Source: Crotalaria pallida (lineage: Eukaryota > Streptophyta > Magnoliopsida > Fabales > Fabaceae). From it: a DNA stretch of 64,000 nt. The stretch covers positions 119,419,001 through 119,483,000 of the forward strand of contig CM075655.1 in NCBI GenBank assembly GCA_037953625.1. Direction: 5' to 3'. The notes under the pieces were generated by a model. The model ran no database searches, had not been told where the DNA came from, and saw only the letters and a program-made list of their open reading frames with translations. Shown here in pieces: positions 48,442-61,257 of the stretch. The position numbers were made by a program, and so were the translations under genes. How positions within the stretch are numbered: position 1 is the first letter of the stretch; every line of letters begins with the position of its first letter.

Positions 48442-51400
48442 ATGGCCACTGTTCTTAAAAAAGATCGGAAAGTTATATGCACTGTAAATTGCAGAGGCGC
48501 ACCAATTACACTGTATGATTTATTTTACAGAGCACTGGGATTGCTATCCATGAAGCCATATTCTGTTTATTTAATTAAAAGGAAACTCTTTTGAGAATCT
48601 ATTGAAATCATTCTTTTGATAACCTAAAAATATTTGTAGGCCCCATGATTTGAATATAAGAAGAATAACTGCAAAGCAGAAGCTACCTATTCCTCCGGGA
48701 TTGGCTCAATTTTCTTTAACCCCTGATCCAAAGAATCCACATGAGAAGAATGAGTGGGGGAAATTTTTACAATTTCTAGAGGAGAATGAAATGGTATCGT
48801 ATTACTCTTTCCTAAATCCTTTTCTTTTCTCTGAACTTGCTTTTGCCTTTTATTTCTGTTTTTATAGCTTTATTGTTGTATTAATTTGTTTTATTGAACT
48901 GTTTGCTGTGGTTCTATATAAGGTTTGAAGGAAAATTTAACTGTATTAGATCAAATTGTAGCTCAGTTATATACAATGGCAAATCGTGCTTCCTTATGGG
49001 AGACAAAAGTCCATTTCTGGCTTTTTTAGCTCCAAATTCCACTTCTATGATGATCATGTGGAATTATTTATTTGAAGATTTGGTGTCTTTTTCGTGGATA
49101 TGTCACACAATCTTGCTGAACATTAATTACCATGTTGTCAAACCAATCACATGGAAAGCATACAAAGAGAAGTTTTTTGTTTTATGAAATAATAAGAAAA
49201 GAAAAGTAAATAAGACCAAGAGGTGAACTAAAGAAAGACTCACAGTTGAGTTTAATATCAAGCACCCTTGAGCTGCTAGGCAAAGGTTCATATATGGTTT
49301 TTCATAAATAGCAAACACACTCACACAAGAGCTCTTCTTGGTTGACGCATAGACACAGAGGTTGAATGAAAGCTGCAAGAATTGAACTCACGACCACTAG
49401 GTGATTGAGATTTGAGGCTTTGCCTTTGGTACCGTGTCACAAACCAACTTTTCCAATAGCTTATGCTGTTAGGTGAAGGTTCATGAATGGTTCTATATCT
49501 AACATTTGACAATCTTTTTGTGCAAATGGAGATCTGTGTTTGTGCGTGTATATAAAATAGATGTTTGTTCTATGACTTCTATCCAATTTCACTGGTAGTG
49601 AGATGCCCTTTTTTCTTTAGTATATGTATATAGCTGCATTTCTTGCGTACACAAATTTTCCTTTCACAAGTATGATTTTGTTTTCAATGGTGGTCGAAAC
49701 TTTCTTGTTGCTTTCATACAGCAAAGGTTTGTTCCATGAAATGGGTTGTAAGGTGCTCTGTGTTAACGAGTTGCCTGGTTTAATTAGCAATGTGCATGTT
49801 TGGCTGCTTATGTTTATATGTCATATACTAAAAGCTTAAATATTTTTCTTGTGGAAGTATGCACATCCACCTGGCGACCTCACTTGTTTATTTGCTTAAG
49901 CCATCTCAAATTCTCAATAGTTGGACAAACTATAAAGATAATGAGATTTTATGTTTCAAATGAGCATGGTTGGTCTGTCAGTTTACTGAATTATTTTCAT
50001 TGTTTTTGCTCTGCCTTTTCCTCTGGTGATTAAGAATTAAGATCCTCGACTCCCTTACAAATTATCTCGTAAATGCTAGGACATATTTAGGATGATTAAC
50101 AACTCAAGTCACTAGTATATTTCCCTTATTACTTTTGATTTTCTATTTGAGCAATTGGCTGAAAATCACCAAGACTATTTCTTCTTTTCTTCAGGTTGCT
50201 ATTGCAAATTTCGAGCATTACAAATTTTTCATTCTGCCTCCTGATGTAGCCGCAACATCTAGCCCAGTCAGTGTTGCATATCAGATTCAGAGAGACAAGA
50301 CTGGTACTGTAGAGACTCACCCAACAGATTGTGAATCAGGTGCCATTGTTTTTATCCTCATAATATAGCTTGTAAATGGCTAGAGTACAAAAAACCCTTC
50401 AAATTAAATGCATTGGTGCTATTCAGTATTGACACTCTAATATACCTATCCAGACTCCCTAGTTTTCAACTTAAATTGCACTTCCCAAATATACCCTTAA
50501 ATCCTTAATTAAGGTTTTTTTTTTTTTTTTTGGGGAACAAAAGTACACACACACACACAATATTGTAGTCACCTATCCGCGCACTCCAAAATAGTTATCT
50601 ATAAACTTAACTTAGACAAGAATTGAGTTAATCAGTTTCAGAAATAAAGGTATATCACGTTTAAAAAAAAAAAAATTCACATTTTTGTTTCTCATTTTCC
50701 TCCGCTGCTTATATGTCTCATAATTTTTTTAACATATATAAAAATAGTCATACTTTCGATGCTAATTCTTGAGGAAAGTGTAAAAGTTAAAAGATTGCCA
50801 GTATAGCATTAAAGAACAAGCCTTGTTTGGTGAATAAGTTAAAAGCAATGAGAAAAAAGAATAAAAGATTTGTTTTCACTTATTTAAAGTATGTCCTTTA
50901 TTTTTACTTCAGCTATAATATAAGTTTAAAATGTTTGTGCATTAATGGATTTTAATTGATTAGAAGGAATCGCAATTTAAAAAAAAAAAAAATTAGACCA
51001 AAATGGGAATTTACTTAACTTTCTAATGATGATTAATTTTTTAGTTACTTGTCCATCATTTTGTTTGTTATTTCTATGATTATTTATCTAATTTTTACTG
51101 TAAAACTGATTTGGCTATGATTTAGTCCTGTTTATTATTTGTCTTTTGAATAATAGTGAATACAGTGATGGTTTCAAAAATGTTTGAGTAATTTCAATGT
51201 TGTAAAGTTCAAGCACTTAAAGATAAAATGTTGATGATTCACTTCAATTGCATTTGGCTGTCTATTTCCTTATTTATTTTATTTTTTATATGTATTTCAA
51301 AATGACAGTTTTTCATTTTTTTACTGTTTACTTTAAATGTGTCAAAATAAGGTTTTATGATGTGTAAACTTATCTGTCATAAAAAAATAATAGAAATATA

Positions 51401-53335
51401 AAAATGTTGTTAGGATTACATTGTTAAATATTACATCATAAAATTGAAAAGTATGCTCTTTAGATGGGCAATTATAGTGCCGATTGCCTTCTCCTACAAA
51501 ATGATTCACACGCACAAAAGTGCACATTTATTGCACCGGATGATGCTGTCATATATCTTTTGCTTTTGAGGTGGAATATCTTAGTTGTTACATATATTAA
51601 ATATAAGAATGTGGAATTTTTTATTTAAGCTTGGTTTGCCTCATATTTACATGGGTGAAATAATGTGTGGTACATGATTCGTTAGCAGGTTCACAATTGG
51701 TTAGGGAAAATGGTGGAGTTGATACTTCCACAGTGAGAGGTCTACCAAAAAGTGCAGTTGTTTGCTCCTCAGATCTTAAGTTTCCACAAGTTGAAGATCG
51801 TGCTTATCATTCTACAGCTGAGACTTCTGCCAAATTTCCATCCTATGTGAAGCATGATAGACTACCCGAGAGAAATTTTGTACGGGTAGATCCAAGTTAT
51901 CTGAAAACTCTTGGTCAGGTTCATTCTGGATGGATTTTTGGAGGAATAGCTGAGCTTGTTGACAATTCAAGGGATGCCAAAGCAACTAAGTATGTTTTGT
52001 TTTTCTTCTTGCACTGTCATCTATTTGTGTCTTTGTTGGCAAACTTACATCATATCATGTTTTATTTGACTCCGTTTTACCTACAATATCAATAACAATA
52101 ACAAGAAAATCTTTTTATAATTGTGTTCGGCTACATGGATCAGTGGATGCTTTTGCATCTTGTGAAAGGTCATTTAGAGCTAAGTTCTTTTTCATGGTTT
52201 CTCCTAGAGTTTTTCTCTTGGTCTCCCTCCAATTATTTGGCTATGCTCCATTTGATGCACTCTTCTTACTGTGGCTTCTATTGATCTTCTCTTATGGCTA
52301 AGCACTTTTCCTTAGCGGGTGCTATACCATGCATTCATTCTTGTTCTTACTTTGCCTTGTATGTCCACTCATCTACGGCAACATCCTCATCTTTATAACA
52401 TTGAGGTTGTGCTCTTGTTGGTTCTTTACTACTCAACATTCAGTACCATGAAATATCATGCATCTTATAGTTGTGTAGTAAAACCTTTCTTTAAGCTTGA
52501 GATTCATTTTTTCAGTTCAAATAACTCCTACATCATTTATCTATTCCATCCACCTAGCTTAAACCCTTTGTACCTCCCTTGATTTCTCTATTATTGTGTG
52601 ATAAACCTAAAGGCTTTTGGTATGATCTCAAATTTTCTCATGTGGCTCTCATCTGGCTGAACTTATTATGTATGCTCCATTTTATTTCTGCTTAATTGGA
52701 AACCATGTGCTTCCAAAGCTTTTCTTCACGACTCCATTTTATCATTTTCTCCCACTCTCAACTCTCCCACTAGGACTATATTATCTTCCAAAAGGAAGAA
52801 TTGTTGCACTGGCTGTTGGATATGCTTCGTAAGCACATTGTTATCACTTACATAGGGAGAGGATTGCCAAAGTTATTAAAAATGACTCTTGACTCGTATT
52901 CCCATGTGGGACTTCAATACTTTCTTAACACATCTTGCAGGAGTGGACATCTGCGCTAGCCCAACATCACGGTTGTCTTTTGTACCATATTAGAATGATT
53001 ATTCTTAAATCCACACTTTTTTTTAATTAATAATTTTTGAAATTTTTTTTACACTTACTATGAAAAAAATCTATAGAATACCCATACTTATATATGCATC
53101 AATAAAGATGGGCATCGGCTCACCCTTTTTCTGTTTTGACTTTGACTCTATTAGTGTATATAGCTTAGTTAGCTTTATGTAACTTAAATTGTATTGTGTA
53201 CAGCTGTCATATTAATTGACAGCTGTCACCTTAAGTTAGTTGGTTTCCCTTACAACCAACACTTCTATAAATAGAAGTGTTAGGTTCCTTTTGTAGTTGA
53301 CTGATTCTAATGCATAACTGAATTAGTTTCAGATT

Positions 53336-53369
<34 letters not shown>

Positions 53370-56300
53370 ATCAGATTCTAACATGGTATCTAGAGCTTCT
53401 CTCTCTAAATTCGATCCACCTTCTTCTCTCTCATGCGAAATGCCTCTGGATTCTTCTCTACAACATTGATTCTCTGCTTCCGCCTCAATCTTCTTCTTCT
53501 TTCTCTGATCGCGAGTTCAGTTCAAGCAATTCATCAAGGTGCGATTTGCGATCCTCTGAGAATTGTGAAATCGCGATCTCTCTTCAGAAGTTCAAGCAAT
53601 TCATCAAGGTGCGATTTGCGATCCTCTGAGAATTGTGAAATCGCGATCTCTCTTCAGCTCAGCTTCTTCGATTCAGATCTCTGCTGTGGTTTGCTGAAGA
53701 TCTGATCTCAGATTGTGAGTTCTCTCTTGCGTTTTGAGCTTGCTTCATTTTGCGCGCCAAAACCAGCTTTTAACAGACTCAATTGGAACAGAGGAATAGG
53801 GAAGTGAAATATCTTTGATGCTTCAGGAAAAAATAATCTGAACTTACCCCCTCAAATAGTACTTATTAATTCTTATTGCTTTGATGTAACAGGATGGATA
53901 TTTTAGTAGAGATGATAAAGTTGAAGAAACCTGGGAAGGAGGTTCCTATGCTGTCAATCACTGATGATGGTAAAGGAATGAACTATGATGAGATTGTGAA
54001 AATGGTATCTTTTGGGCACAGGCAGTCAGATAAAGATGACCAGGATCGCATTGGCAGATATGGTGTTGGGTTCAAGGTAGTTCTGTTCCCATTCTCTTCT
54101 TTTACCTCTATTATTGTTTTGGTTTCCTCCCTTTTTTTTTGGGGGGCAGTGTGGTTGTTCAGTTCCATGTCAAATTGGAAGAAAATATAAATTGTAATAT
54201 TTCTTCCATTTTATCTGTATCTTCTTGGTCCATCACTGCAGTGAACGCTAAATTGTTGTTCATTTTTGGTTTTCTTTTCTAGACAGGAGCAATGAGGCTT
54301 GGAAGAGATGTTCTTGTTCTAACCCAGACTGCTAATTCCAGATCTCTAGCATTTCTTTCACAGTCTTTGAATGAAGGCAAAGATGTATGTCTTAATATGG
54401 ATTCTTTTTATTTTTTATTTTTTTTATCTCATGTGTTGGTGGGTTTTAAAAAATCATGGTTTTGGTTCTGGATAGCAGTACTTGTGATCAGACCCAATGG
54501 CGATTGGCTTGAATTTATTATTCCAAGTATTCATTTTTTTAAAAGTTTTACTGTGACTTTTTTTTAATATTACTGCAGAATATTGAGATTCCCATAGTTA
54601 GTTATTGCCGACAAGGACAATGTACGGAAGTTGACACTAGTGTTCAGCCTGAAGCCTTGGCAAAATACAATCTGAAAGCTATAAAGGAATTTTCACCGTT
54701 TAATAAGTATCTTATTGGTGAAAAGTTTGCCTTGTTTTATGGTGGTACGGGAACACATATATACATTTGGAACTTGGATGAATGGGGGTCAGGGTATTGT
54801 CTACAATGGAAAGAAGGTTTGAAAGGCGGGAGTTCTTTCCACCAAGGTGACATTTTTATTCGCTCTAAAAGGAGTCGTTCTCGTCCAGGCCAAGTTAATC
54901 AAAAGGTCATGCATCTCTCTTGCTTTTGTGAGATTGTCAGTTGAAATTATGCTGCTTGTTTCATGTTTCCAAGGTTTTCAGGTTCCATTGGATTACTCAC
55001 TACGAGCTTATTTGGAAGTTATCTTCTTAGTTCCACGAATGAAGATAACTGTTCAAGGGAATCTGGTAAGTTCTTTGTTTTGTTGCTTGAAACAATATCA
55101 TGTTCTAAGGGGGTGTGGGAATTGAAAATTTGTTCCTTGAGCCTCTGAGCCCTGAGCTTCATTCTAATTGTTCACTTTATCTTTGCTCAGGTTAGAAGTC
55201 GACCACTAGCAAACTTTCTGACTAAAACTGTTATTGAAACTGGAAAAATATTGCGAAAGCCTGTTGAATTGATTCTGGGATTCAGTCAATTAGAATGGGA
55301 GCAGGCAAGCTGTGGAATATTTTTATATTGGCATGGTCGCTTGATTGAGGTAAGTAGTCCATGGTTGAGGTGTTTCCGTCCGCTAGGGTGCCTGGTATGC
55401 CATCATTTACAAACCAACTTGTGAAATAGCCTTGAATCAACACATGGAATTCAAGATCTTCATGTTTTTTTTTTTTTTTTAATCTAATAACCATTTAAAT
55501 GTATGTGGGATACCTACAAATTTGTATCTTGGATTTATGGGTTTCGTATGTTCCTATGATTTTGGCATTCTAAATAAAGCCCTTTGATGGCATGGGCATT
55601 AACACTCTGGTATTCATCGATTTTCTATCTAATTTTCAATTGTGGTGTTCAGTAATTAGTCATCTTTCAGCAAGTTATGTGCTTAAAATTTTAGACTAAA
55701 TATCATGCCATCCAAATCCAAGCCCAGATGTGAACATGCCAACCACTGTTTCCAAGCCTACAATCATCCAATCCTATGCCAAAATTCAACAATCTCCCTG
55801 CCCTTTGGATTATGTATCTGCTCTTCATTGTGTAGACATTGGAGTGATGACCTGTGGTCTGGCTTGTGAGAACTCGTCTATCAGAGTTTCTTGTGTTCAA
55901 TGTTGCATGTGAATTCCCTCACTCAGTGGATTACCCATGTACACTTGATTATAGTAATCATGAGGAGCAGCTTTGTGGTTCAAAAATGAAATCCTGTATT
56001 GGAGCTTCCTTGCTACATGAGGGAGTTGCCTGTGTGTGCTTAGCTTGTAGATTCTGCATAAGAACTTATGTTTGTTTTTGTCTACTTTCTCTAGGCTTAC
56101 AAGCGAGTTGGTGGAATGATTCATAACGCAGATGTTGGTCGGGGTGTAATTGGTGTCATAGATGTGACTGATTTAATGGTAAGCACTTCCCAACTCCCAA
56201 TTTCATTTCCTTCTGGTATTATACTTGCTTTGGTTTTGGTCTAGCTGCTGTCTAAGCACTTGAAACCTGTGAGAAAATAATATTTGCTTGCCTGTGTGGA

Positions 56301-59300
56301 TAGTTTTATTCATTTTAATATTGGCTTAAGTACTTGTGCAATCTGCCAAATGATATTATTCATTTCCTTCTGGTATTATACTTGCTTTGGTATTGGTTTA
56401 TGTTAGACAAGCTTGCACTCACAAGTCACAAGTAGTACATTTTTATTGATAGAAACTTAGGATTAAACCAGATCTCAAGTCCAGCAACACAGTTCATAGG
56501 CATAAGCCCAAACAGAGAGTTTATCTCTCCCAAACACACACGAAACTACCCACTGTTTATTGCACCATACATATTAATACACTTAACCCACTGAATAAAT
56601 GTCACAGCATCTGATAATAACTACCACACCATGCATATAGGAAATACACATGACTGTCCTCCTAACCTAACCACAGCCAGTTTTCCTTCAAACATAGACT
56701 TTCCAATGCTGGACTGGCCTATCAGTTTACCTGCAGTCCAACCACTTGAAACCTTAGAGAAAATAATATGTGCTTGCCTGTGTGTATAGTTCTATAAATT
56801 GATTTATGTTCTTGTGCAATCTGCCAAAATGATACTAATAATATGAGCTTAAATATATACTAATATGCACTGACTTGGTTTTTGATGAACTTTTGGTGAA
56901 GTGTATTTCTATCAAACTTCTGAAGTTGTTTTTAATAATTCCCTTTGTATGTCATGAGAAGCAATTTTTTAATCCAAGTCATCATTTAAAATGCTTACCC
57001 ATGCTCTTTTCATTAAAATACAATTCGTTTTCTTTACAACGTCTGAACTCCTGTGCTCTTTCTTCCTTCCTGGCTTATAGGATGTTGGGGATGGTCAGGT
57101 GCATAATAACAAGCAGGGATTCCAAGACTGTGAATCATATGCACTGCTTGAGCAATGGCTTGGTAGAAAAGCAGATGAATACTGGGACAACCATTTTGAT
57201 TCACTGAAGTTGGTAAAGCTCTTTCATAATTTCTATCGTGAGAATTTTTTGCCAAGCCATCATTTCCTTGGGCATAAAAATAAATAATTTTTTGTAAGTG
57301 ACGGCTTTTTTCACATGGGACCAGTTTCATAGTTATCATGGGAAACTTCTTGCATAATTGAGTTTGTAGCAGTAGCTCAAACATCAAGTTGTGAGTGTTT
57401 AATGTCTAGTTTTCATAAGGCTTGTTGCAAGGTTGACATTTACTATGGTATTTCTCTGTAAGGCTTGGATTCCAACATACGTATGATTAAACCTGGAAAA
57501 ATGAGGCATATTAAAACTTACATTACGGGGTGGTTTATTGAAATTTACTTCTCTTTCTTCCCAGAACAAAGATAGCTGTGTCTACAATGCAGATTGTGAA
57601 TGGGTGCAATGTGACAAGTGCAGAAAGTGGAGAATGTTGCCTCCTGACTTTGACAGCAGAAAATTACCTGAACAATGGTATGATAAAATATATTTCACAT
57701 TCATATATGTGCTTGATTAACTTATAACTAATCCTTCGCTGGTCTCTTTGTTGGTAATGGGGGAGGGACCTGATTCTCTTTTTCACTCATTTGTCTGAAT
57801 CCATCTTTTGTGTTCTGTGGAAGGTCTTCATATGTTTGTTATGTGAGAATGCTTCTATTAATTGTTCAAACAACCAAGATCCCTGACCATCCTTGTGGAC
57901 CTAATACTTTTAACTTCCTGTTTGTACGATGGGTATGGTGTTTTTGTAATTGTATTGGACATGACTACACGTTAAGGGTTTAAAATCATTGATATTTTGC
58001 TGACAATAAGACAATTTTGCTCAGATGACTTTGTCACTCGATTAACAGGGGTACAGTAACTACATATAATGTGACCTTTAGTCTTGGAACGTTTGATCTA
58101 TATTCTTTTCTGGTAGTAAACAATTGTTTTATTTGGATTATGAAAAATTTGTTAGTTAATATATATTGCATTATTCGCTATTTAATCTTGTAAGTTGAAA
58201 TGATTGATCTACATCTTTCTGGTGGAAAACAATTTTGTTGGTTAGAGCTGAGTCCACCTATTGGGATAAGGTTTGGTTGCTGTATTTAGATGATGTAAGT
58301 TCAGACTTTAGTGCCTGTCTTTCAAGCCTTGTTCAGACACTATTTATTTGATGTGTACGTGCTATTCTCTTTATCATATGTAGTTTGGTTGTCACCCACT
58401 TTCTCTATACTTTTTGAGAACGAGATTTTAGATTTGCTTTTTCTTTTTTATACAACCATTTCTTCCCCTTCTCAAGTTTTAGTAGAAGCATGATCCTTTC
58501 TCCTTTTTAGTAGAAGCACGATCCTTTCTCCTTGGGGCTATTTTGCTAGTTGAATGCCTCAAGAAATTGATGGCGCATCATTACCTGTTATCACACAGCA
58601 GATTTAGGCAGTATGATTCTCATTGTCTCATAGATAGGTAAGTGTGTAGTGTACCATGTTAAATTTCCATCTCAAAACCAATTGGCAATGAGAGCAGTAG
58701 CCCAACGGGTATTAAACCATCCCACAGAAAATGAGGCAGGCGATATGGGACTTTCAACACACTCCCTCCAACAAAGCTTGCTGGACCAAACAAGGGGTAA
58801 CTCTTGACCCATAACGAAAGGGCAACTCTTGATATAGGATAATAACCACAAAGGTCCTTGTCTTTGATATCATGTTAAAGTTTCATCTCAAAATCAATTG
58901 GCGTTGAGAGCTCAACAGGTATTTAAAGCACACCATAGAGAACGAGACAGGTGTTGTGGACTTGTGGGATTTCCAACAGTTTGCTAGACAAAAACATAAA
59001 CTAATGAACACAAGTTATGCATGCACTACCTTTGATAATAGTATCTTAGTAATCAAGGAAATGCAGAAAGTTGCAATAGTGCTGTGTTCATGTGGAACAT
59101 GGTGACTTAGTTCTGATTCAGCTCTGCGATTGGGTTAGAATTTGGTGGTAACATGAAAGTCAGGGCTGTTAGTTTTTCCTTATTAGGCCAATGTATTGTA
59201 ACATTATGAAGGACTTTTATTTAAAAGAAAAATTACATGCTAAAGGTAGTTGATTTTGATAACCGAAACCAACATTTGGTCACGTTGTGTGCTTACAAGG

Positions 59301-60276
59301 TTAGCAAATAAGGGAGAAGATAATTAAAAAATTGCTAATTTTTGATTGGGCCTCAAAGTTTTTGATTGCATATGTTCAGTTATTTATCTATTATGAATTA
59401 TTGCTGTATTAGGTTCTGTTATATGGAGCCGTTCAAAGGTAACTGTGCTGATATTGAACAAACGTTGAAGCCCGGTGTAGTCACAGTATCCACAAAGCGG
59501 TCCAGATATGAGAAAGATTCTCATAGTAAAAAGAAGAATTTTATGAATGCCTATAGCACAGGTTAGACATAACAGTATTTGTATGTTGTTCTAAAAGCCA
59601 CTTTAGCTAAAATCTTAAAAATAGAGATGGACATTGTGCCATTCAAATCTTTATCGATTTCTTTTGCAAAGCCATAGCCCTGAAATGATATAACTTCAAT
59701 GAAGATAAAATGATAGTTTTTATTAAACTTCTTTACTCCCAGATCTATAGTTTTTAAGCTAATTTTGTGGTGATTTAAATTTTATGCATTATTTTTTTTG
59801 TTGGTTACTGTTATTTATTAATATATTCTGATACATTTACTAAAATATAATAATTTATCATATTCCATTCGGACCATGATTCAACCCAGTCAGACCTACG
59901 AATTATGAAAAACTCTCCTTTCAGTTTTTAAAACTTTGCATCAATGCAAATTTGGCTATTTGCTTAGTGGTCAACGATTGTATGGATTTTTTGCTTCCAT
60001 GTTATGTTACTTTCAGCTCCTGTAGGCTTGGATTATTAGATGCTTTTTCAGCTAGCGAATCAATTCCCCTGTTTTTGGAAATGGACAATATTCTGAACTT
60101 CACAATATTCTGATGTGCTTGGACAATAGGATTATCTTCTTCCTCGCTACTGAATGCAGAGATGTTTTGTTTTTTATTTTTGATCCTTGCTTTGTCCTGA
60201 ACTTGCAGGTGACAAATTTATCAAGTCTGAGGATGAGGATGCCTCATCTCCATCCCAAATTAGGTTGAGAAAGTGA
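48442..60276 (+). CDS. MORC-type GHKL ATPase with C-terminal CW zinc finger, 14 coding exons, about 690 aa
   Basis: Chromatin-type ATPase; MORC proteins act in heterochromatin compaction and gene silencing in the nucleus. Exons: 48442-48512, 48640-48793, 50195-50339, 51689-51989, 53893-54076, 54283-54384, 54579-54905, 54982-55065, 55191-55349, 56095-56178, 57081-57212, 57565-57677, 59413-59561, 60209-60276; all GT/AG and in frame. GHKL motifs: ELVDNSRDAK (212-221, N-box Asn216), DDGKGM (248-253), GRYGVGFK (278-285). DYSLRAYL and PRMKITVQG (exon 8) are the MORC S5-fold signature. CW domain: WVQCDKCRKWRMLP (594-607), then WFC and NC, giving zinc ligands Cys597, Cys600, Cys621, Cys630. Residues about 60-105 (GKFLQFLEENEM, FFILPPD) resemble the end of a SPOC domain (inference). 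The tail is Lys/Ser-rich. A further exon at 61216 may give an alternative C-terminus. Arabidopsis MORC1-7 are usually described without CW, so this may be a separate plant subfamily. Confidence 0.9.
49160..49510. repeat. Dispersed-repeat-like insertion in MORC intron 2
   Basis: gctaggcaaaggttcatata (49276) and gttaggtgaaggttcatgaa (49468) are direct repeats about 190 bases apart; between them a minus-strand gagttcaattc resembles a B box. The element type is not resolved. Confidence 0.3.
52310..52620 (-). pseudogene. LINE reverse-transcriptase fragment, antisense in MORC intron 4
   Basis: The minus strand reads KLKERFYYTTIR, then FHGTECCVVKNQQEHNLNV and KMRML, the C-terminal RT motif of plant LINEs (usually a Y-G-x-E-C-W core and a W at the end of the MRMLRW motif). 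It has stops and substitutions. Confidence 0.65.
53155..53780 (+). mobile_element. Copia-like LTR, primer-binding site and leader fragment in MORC intron 4
   Basis: A 229-bp LTR-like unit starts tgtatatagc and ends ctaaca (53155-53383), with a ctataaatag TATA box and a CT-microsatellite. It is followed at once by tggtatctagagc, a one-base-expanded tRNA-Met primer-binding site. No gag/pol and no second LTR are present. Confidence 0.65.
53519..53658 (+). repeat. 70-bp tandem duplication
   Basis: Two units starting agttcaagcaattcatcaag repeat with a 70-base period in the leader of the copia-like fragment and appear identical. Confidence 0.9.
56195..56840. repeat. Tandem duplication of about 155 bp split by a solo LTR, MORC intron 10
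   Basis: ttccttctggtattatactt occurs at about 56207 and 56365; cacttgaaacc..gagaaaataatat occurs at about 56257 and 56746. The second copy is divided by the insertion at 56401-56724. Confidence 0.75.
56401..56724. mobile_element. Solo LTR (324 bp) with 5-bp TSD
   Basis: Begins tgttag and ends ctatca (TG..CA with short inverted ends), and is flanked by gttta at 56396-56400 and 56725-56729. No internal retrotransposon region, as expected after LTR-LTR recombination. Confidence 0.7.
58654..58980. repeat. Direct repeat in MORC intron 12
   Basis: catgttaaatttccatctca (about 58654) and catgttaaagtttcatctca (about 58869) begin two related segments of about 110 bases. Element type unresolved. Confidence 0.5.
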
Positions 60277-60435
60277 TATAAACACAATTGATCGAAGTAT
60301 GAGGATGTTTTGTTTTTTGTCTCTTGTTCAGGGGAATGAACAGAATTTTGTTATGGGGAATGATGTAAATAGAAAGATTTGGTTCAATCATTCTTTTTGG
60401 ATTCAGTTAGGCATGATAAAAACCTATATAATGTT

Positions 60436-60945
60436 GATGGGGCCCACAGATGGGGTGACCAGCTATTGGACCAAACCAACAAGGGCCCAAGGGTTTGGCA
60501 GGTTTATACGAGGAAAAGGAATGGGACACGTGGAAACCAAACAGCAAGGGAAACGGTTATGCACATGGGATCAGGTGACGAGGGAACCTTAAATGAAGGT
60601 GGGCAAAAGAGAGAGGGTAATCGTCTTGCAAAATAGAAGTGACGGCTTGGGTTTGGGACGTATGATCCTGGGAGTCGTAAGGTATTTTCTTTGTCCTCTT
60701 ACTATAGTACAAATGACTATAGCTAGGCAAACAAAGAAAATACATCACACTTCTCTATTTTCCAACATGATTCCCTCTCTCTACTGTCCACCTTTATCTA
60801 ACATTTCCTTGGCTCATGATCCCATTGGCATAGCCGCATCCCTTGTTGTATAGCTTCCACGTGTCCAATTCCTTCTCGTATAAACCTGCCAGTGCCTTGG
60901 GCCCCTACTGGTTTGGTCCAATAGCTGATCACCTTGGTTGTGGAT
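60436..60945. repeat. Large inverted repeat downstream of the MORC stop codon
   Basis: Arms of about 130 bases: agctattggaccaaaccaac (60465) faces gtttggtccaatagctgatc (60910), and ggcaggtttatacgag faces ctcgtataaacctgcc. A second, inner pair gtattttctttgt / acaaagaaaatac lies between. Transcripts extending past 60276 could fold here. Confidence 0.75.
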
Positions 60946-61215
60946 CCTGTCAAATGTTCTCAAAGCTGCTCAAGTAGGGTTTAACAACGTCTGAAATTTT
61001 TGGAGCTCAAACATGCAGTCATTTTGTTGATATGGTATCTGCTCAAAGCCCTGGATGGAGTCCCTTTTGCTGATCAATGTGAATAATATTCACATTATAT
61101 ACTGTAATTGGGGAACACGGTATATAATCATTATGAAAAGGGATGTATTTTCTGAATGTGTTGCTTTAGTGTTAAAAGATAGATGAATTTTAAGAATCTC
61201 ATTTAATTTTTGCAG

Positions 61216-61257
61216 CGAAGGATCAGGATGCCTCTAAAAAATTAACTAAGCACTAAG
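61216..61257 (+). other. Possible alternative last exon of the MORC-type gene
   Basis: After the acceptor tttttgcag at 61215, the sequence joined directly to exon 13 (phase 1) reads about 13 codons, A-KDQDASKKLTKH, then stop. Its start (gatcaggatgcctc) resembles exon 14 (gatgaggatgcctc), and both follow a tgcag acceptor. Either exon keeps frame from exon 13, so they could be alternative terminal exons. Confidence 0.35.

Noticed and set aside
53433..53705. 90-codon plus-strand frame as a gene
   Set aside because: It consists of the leader and 70-bp duplication of the copia-like fragment.
60299..60636. Frames downstream of the MORC stop as an extra exon
   Set aside because: They lie in the left arm of the inverted repeat and show no domain continuity with MORC.
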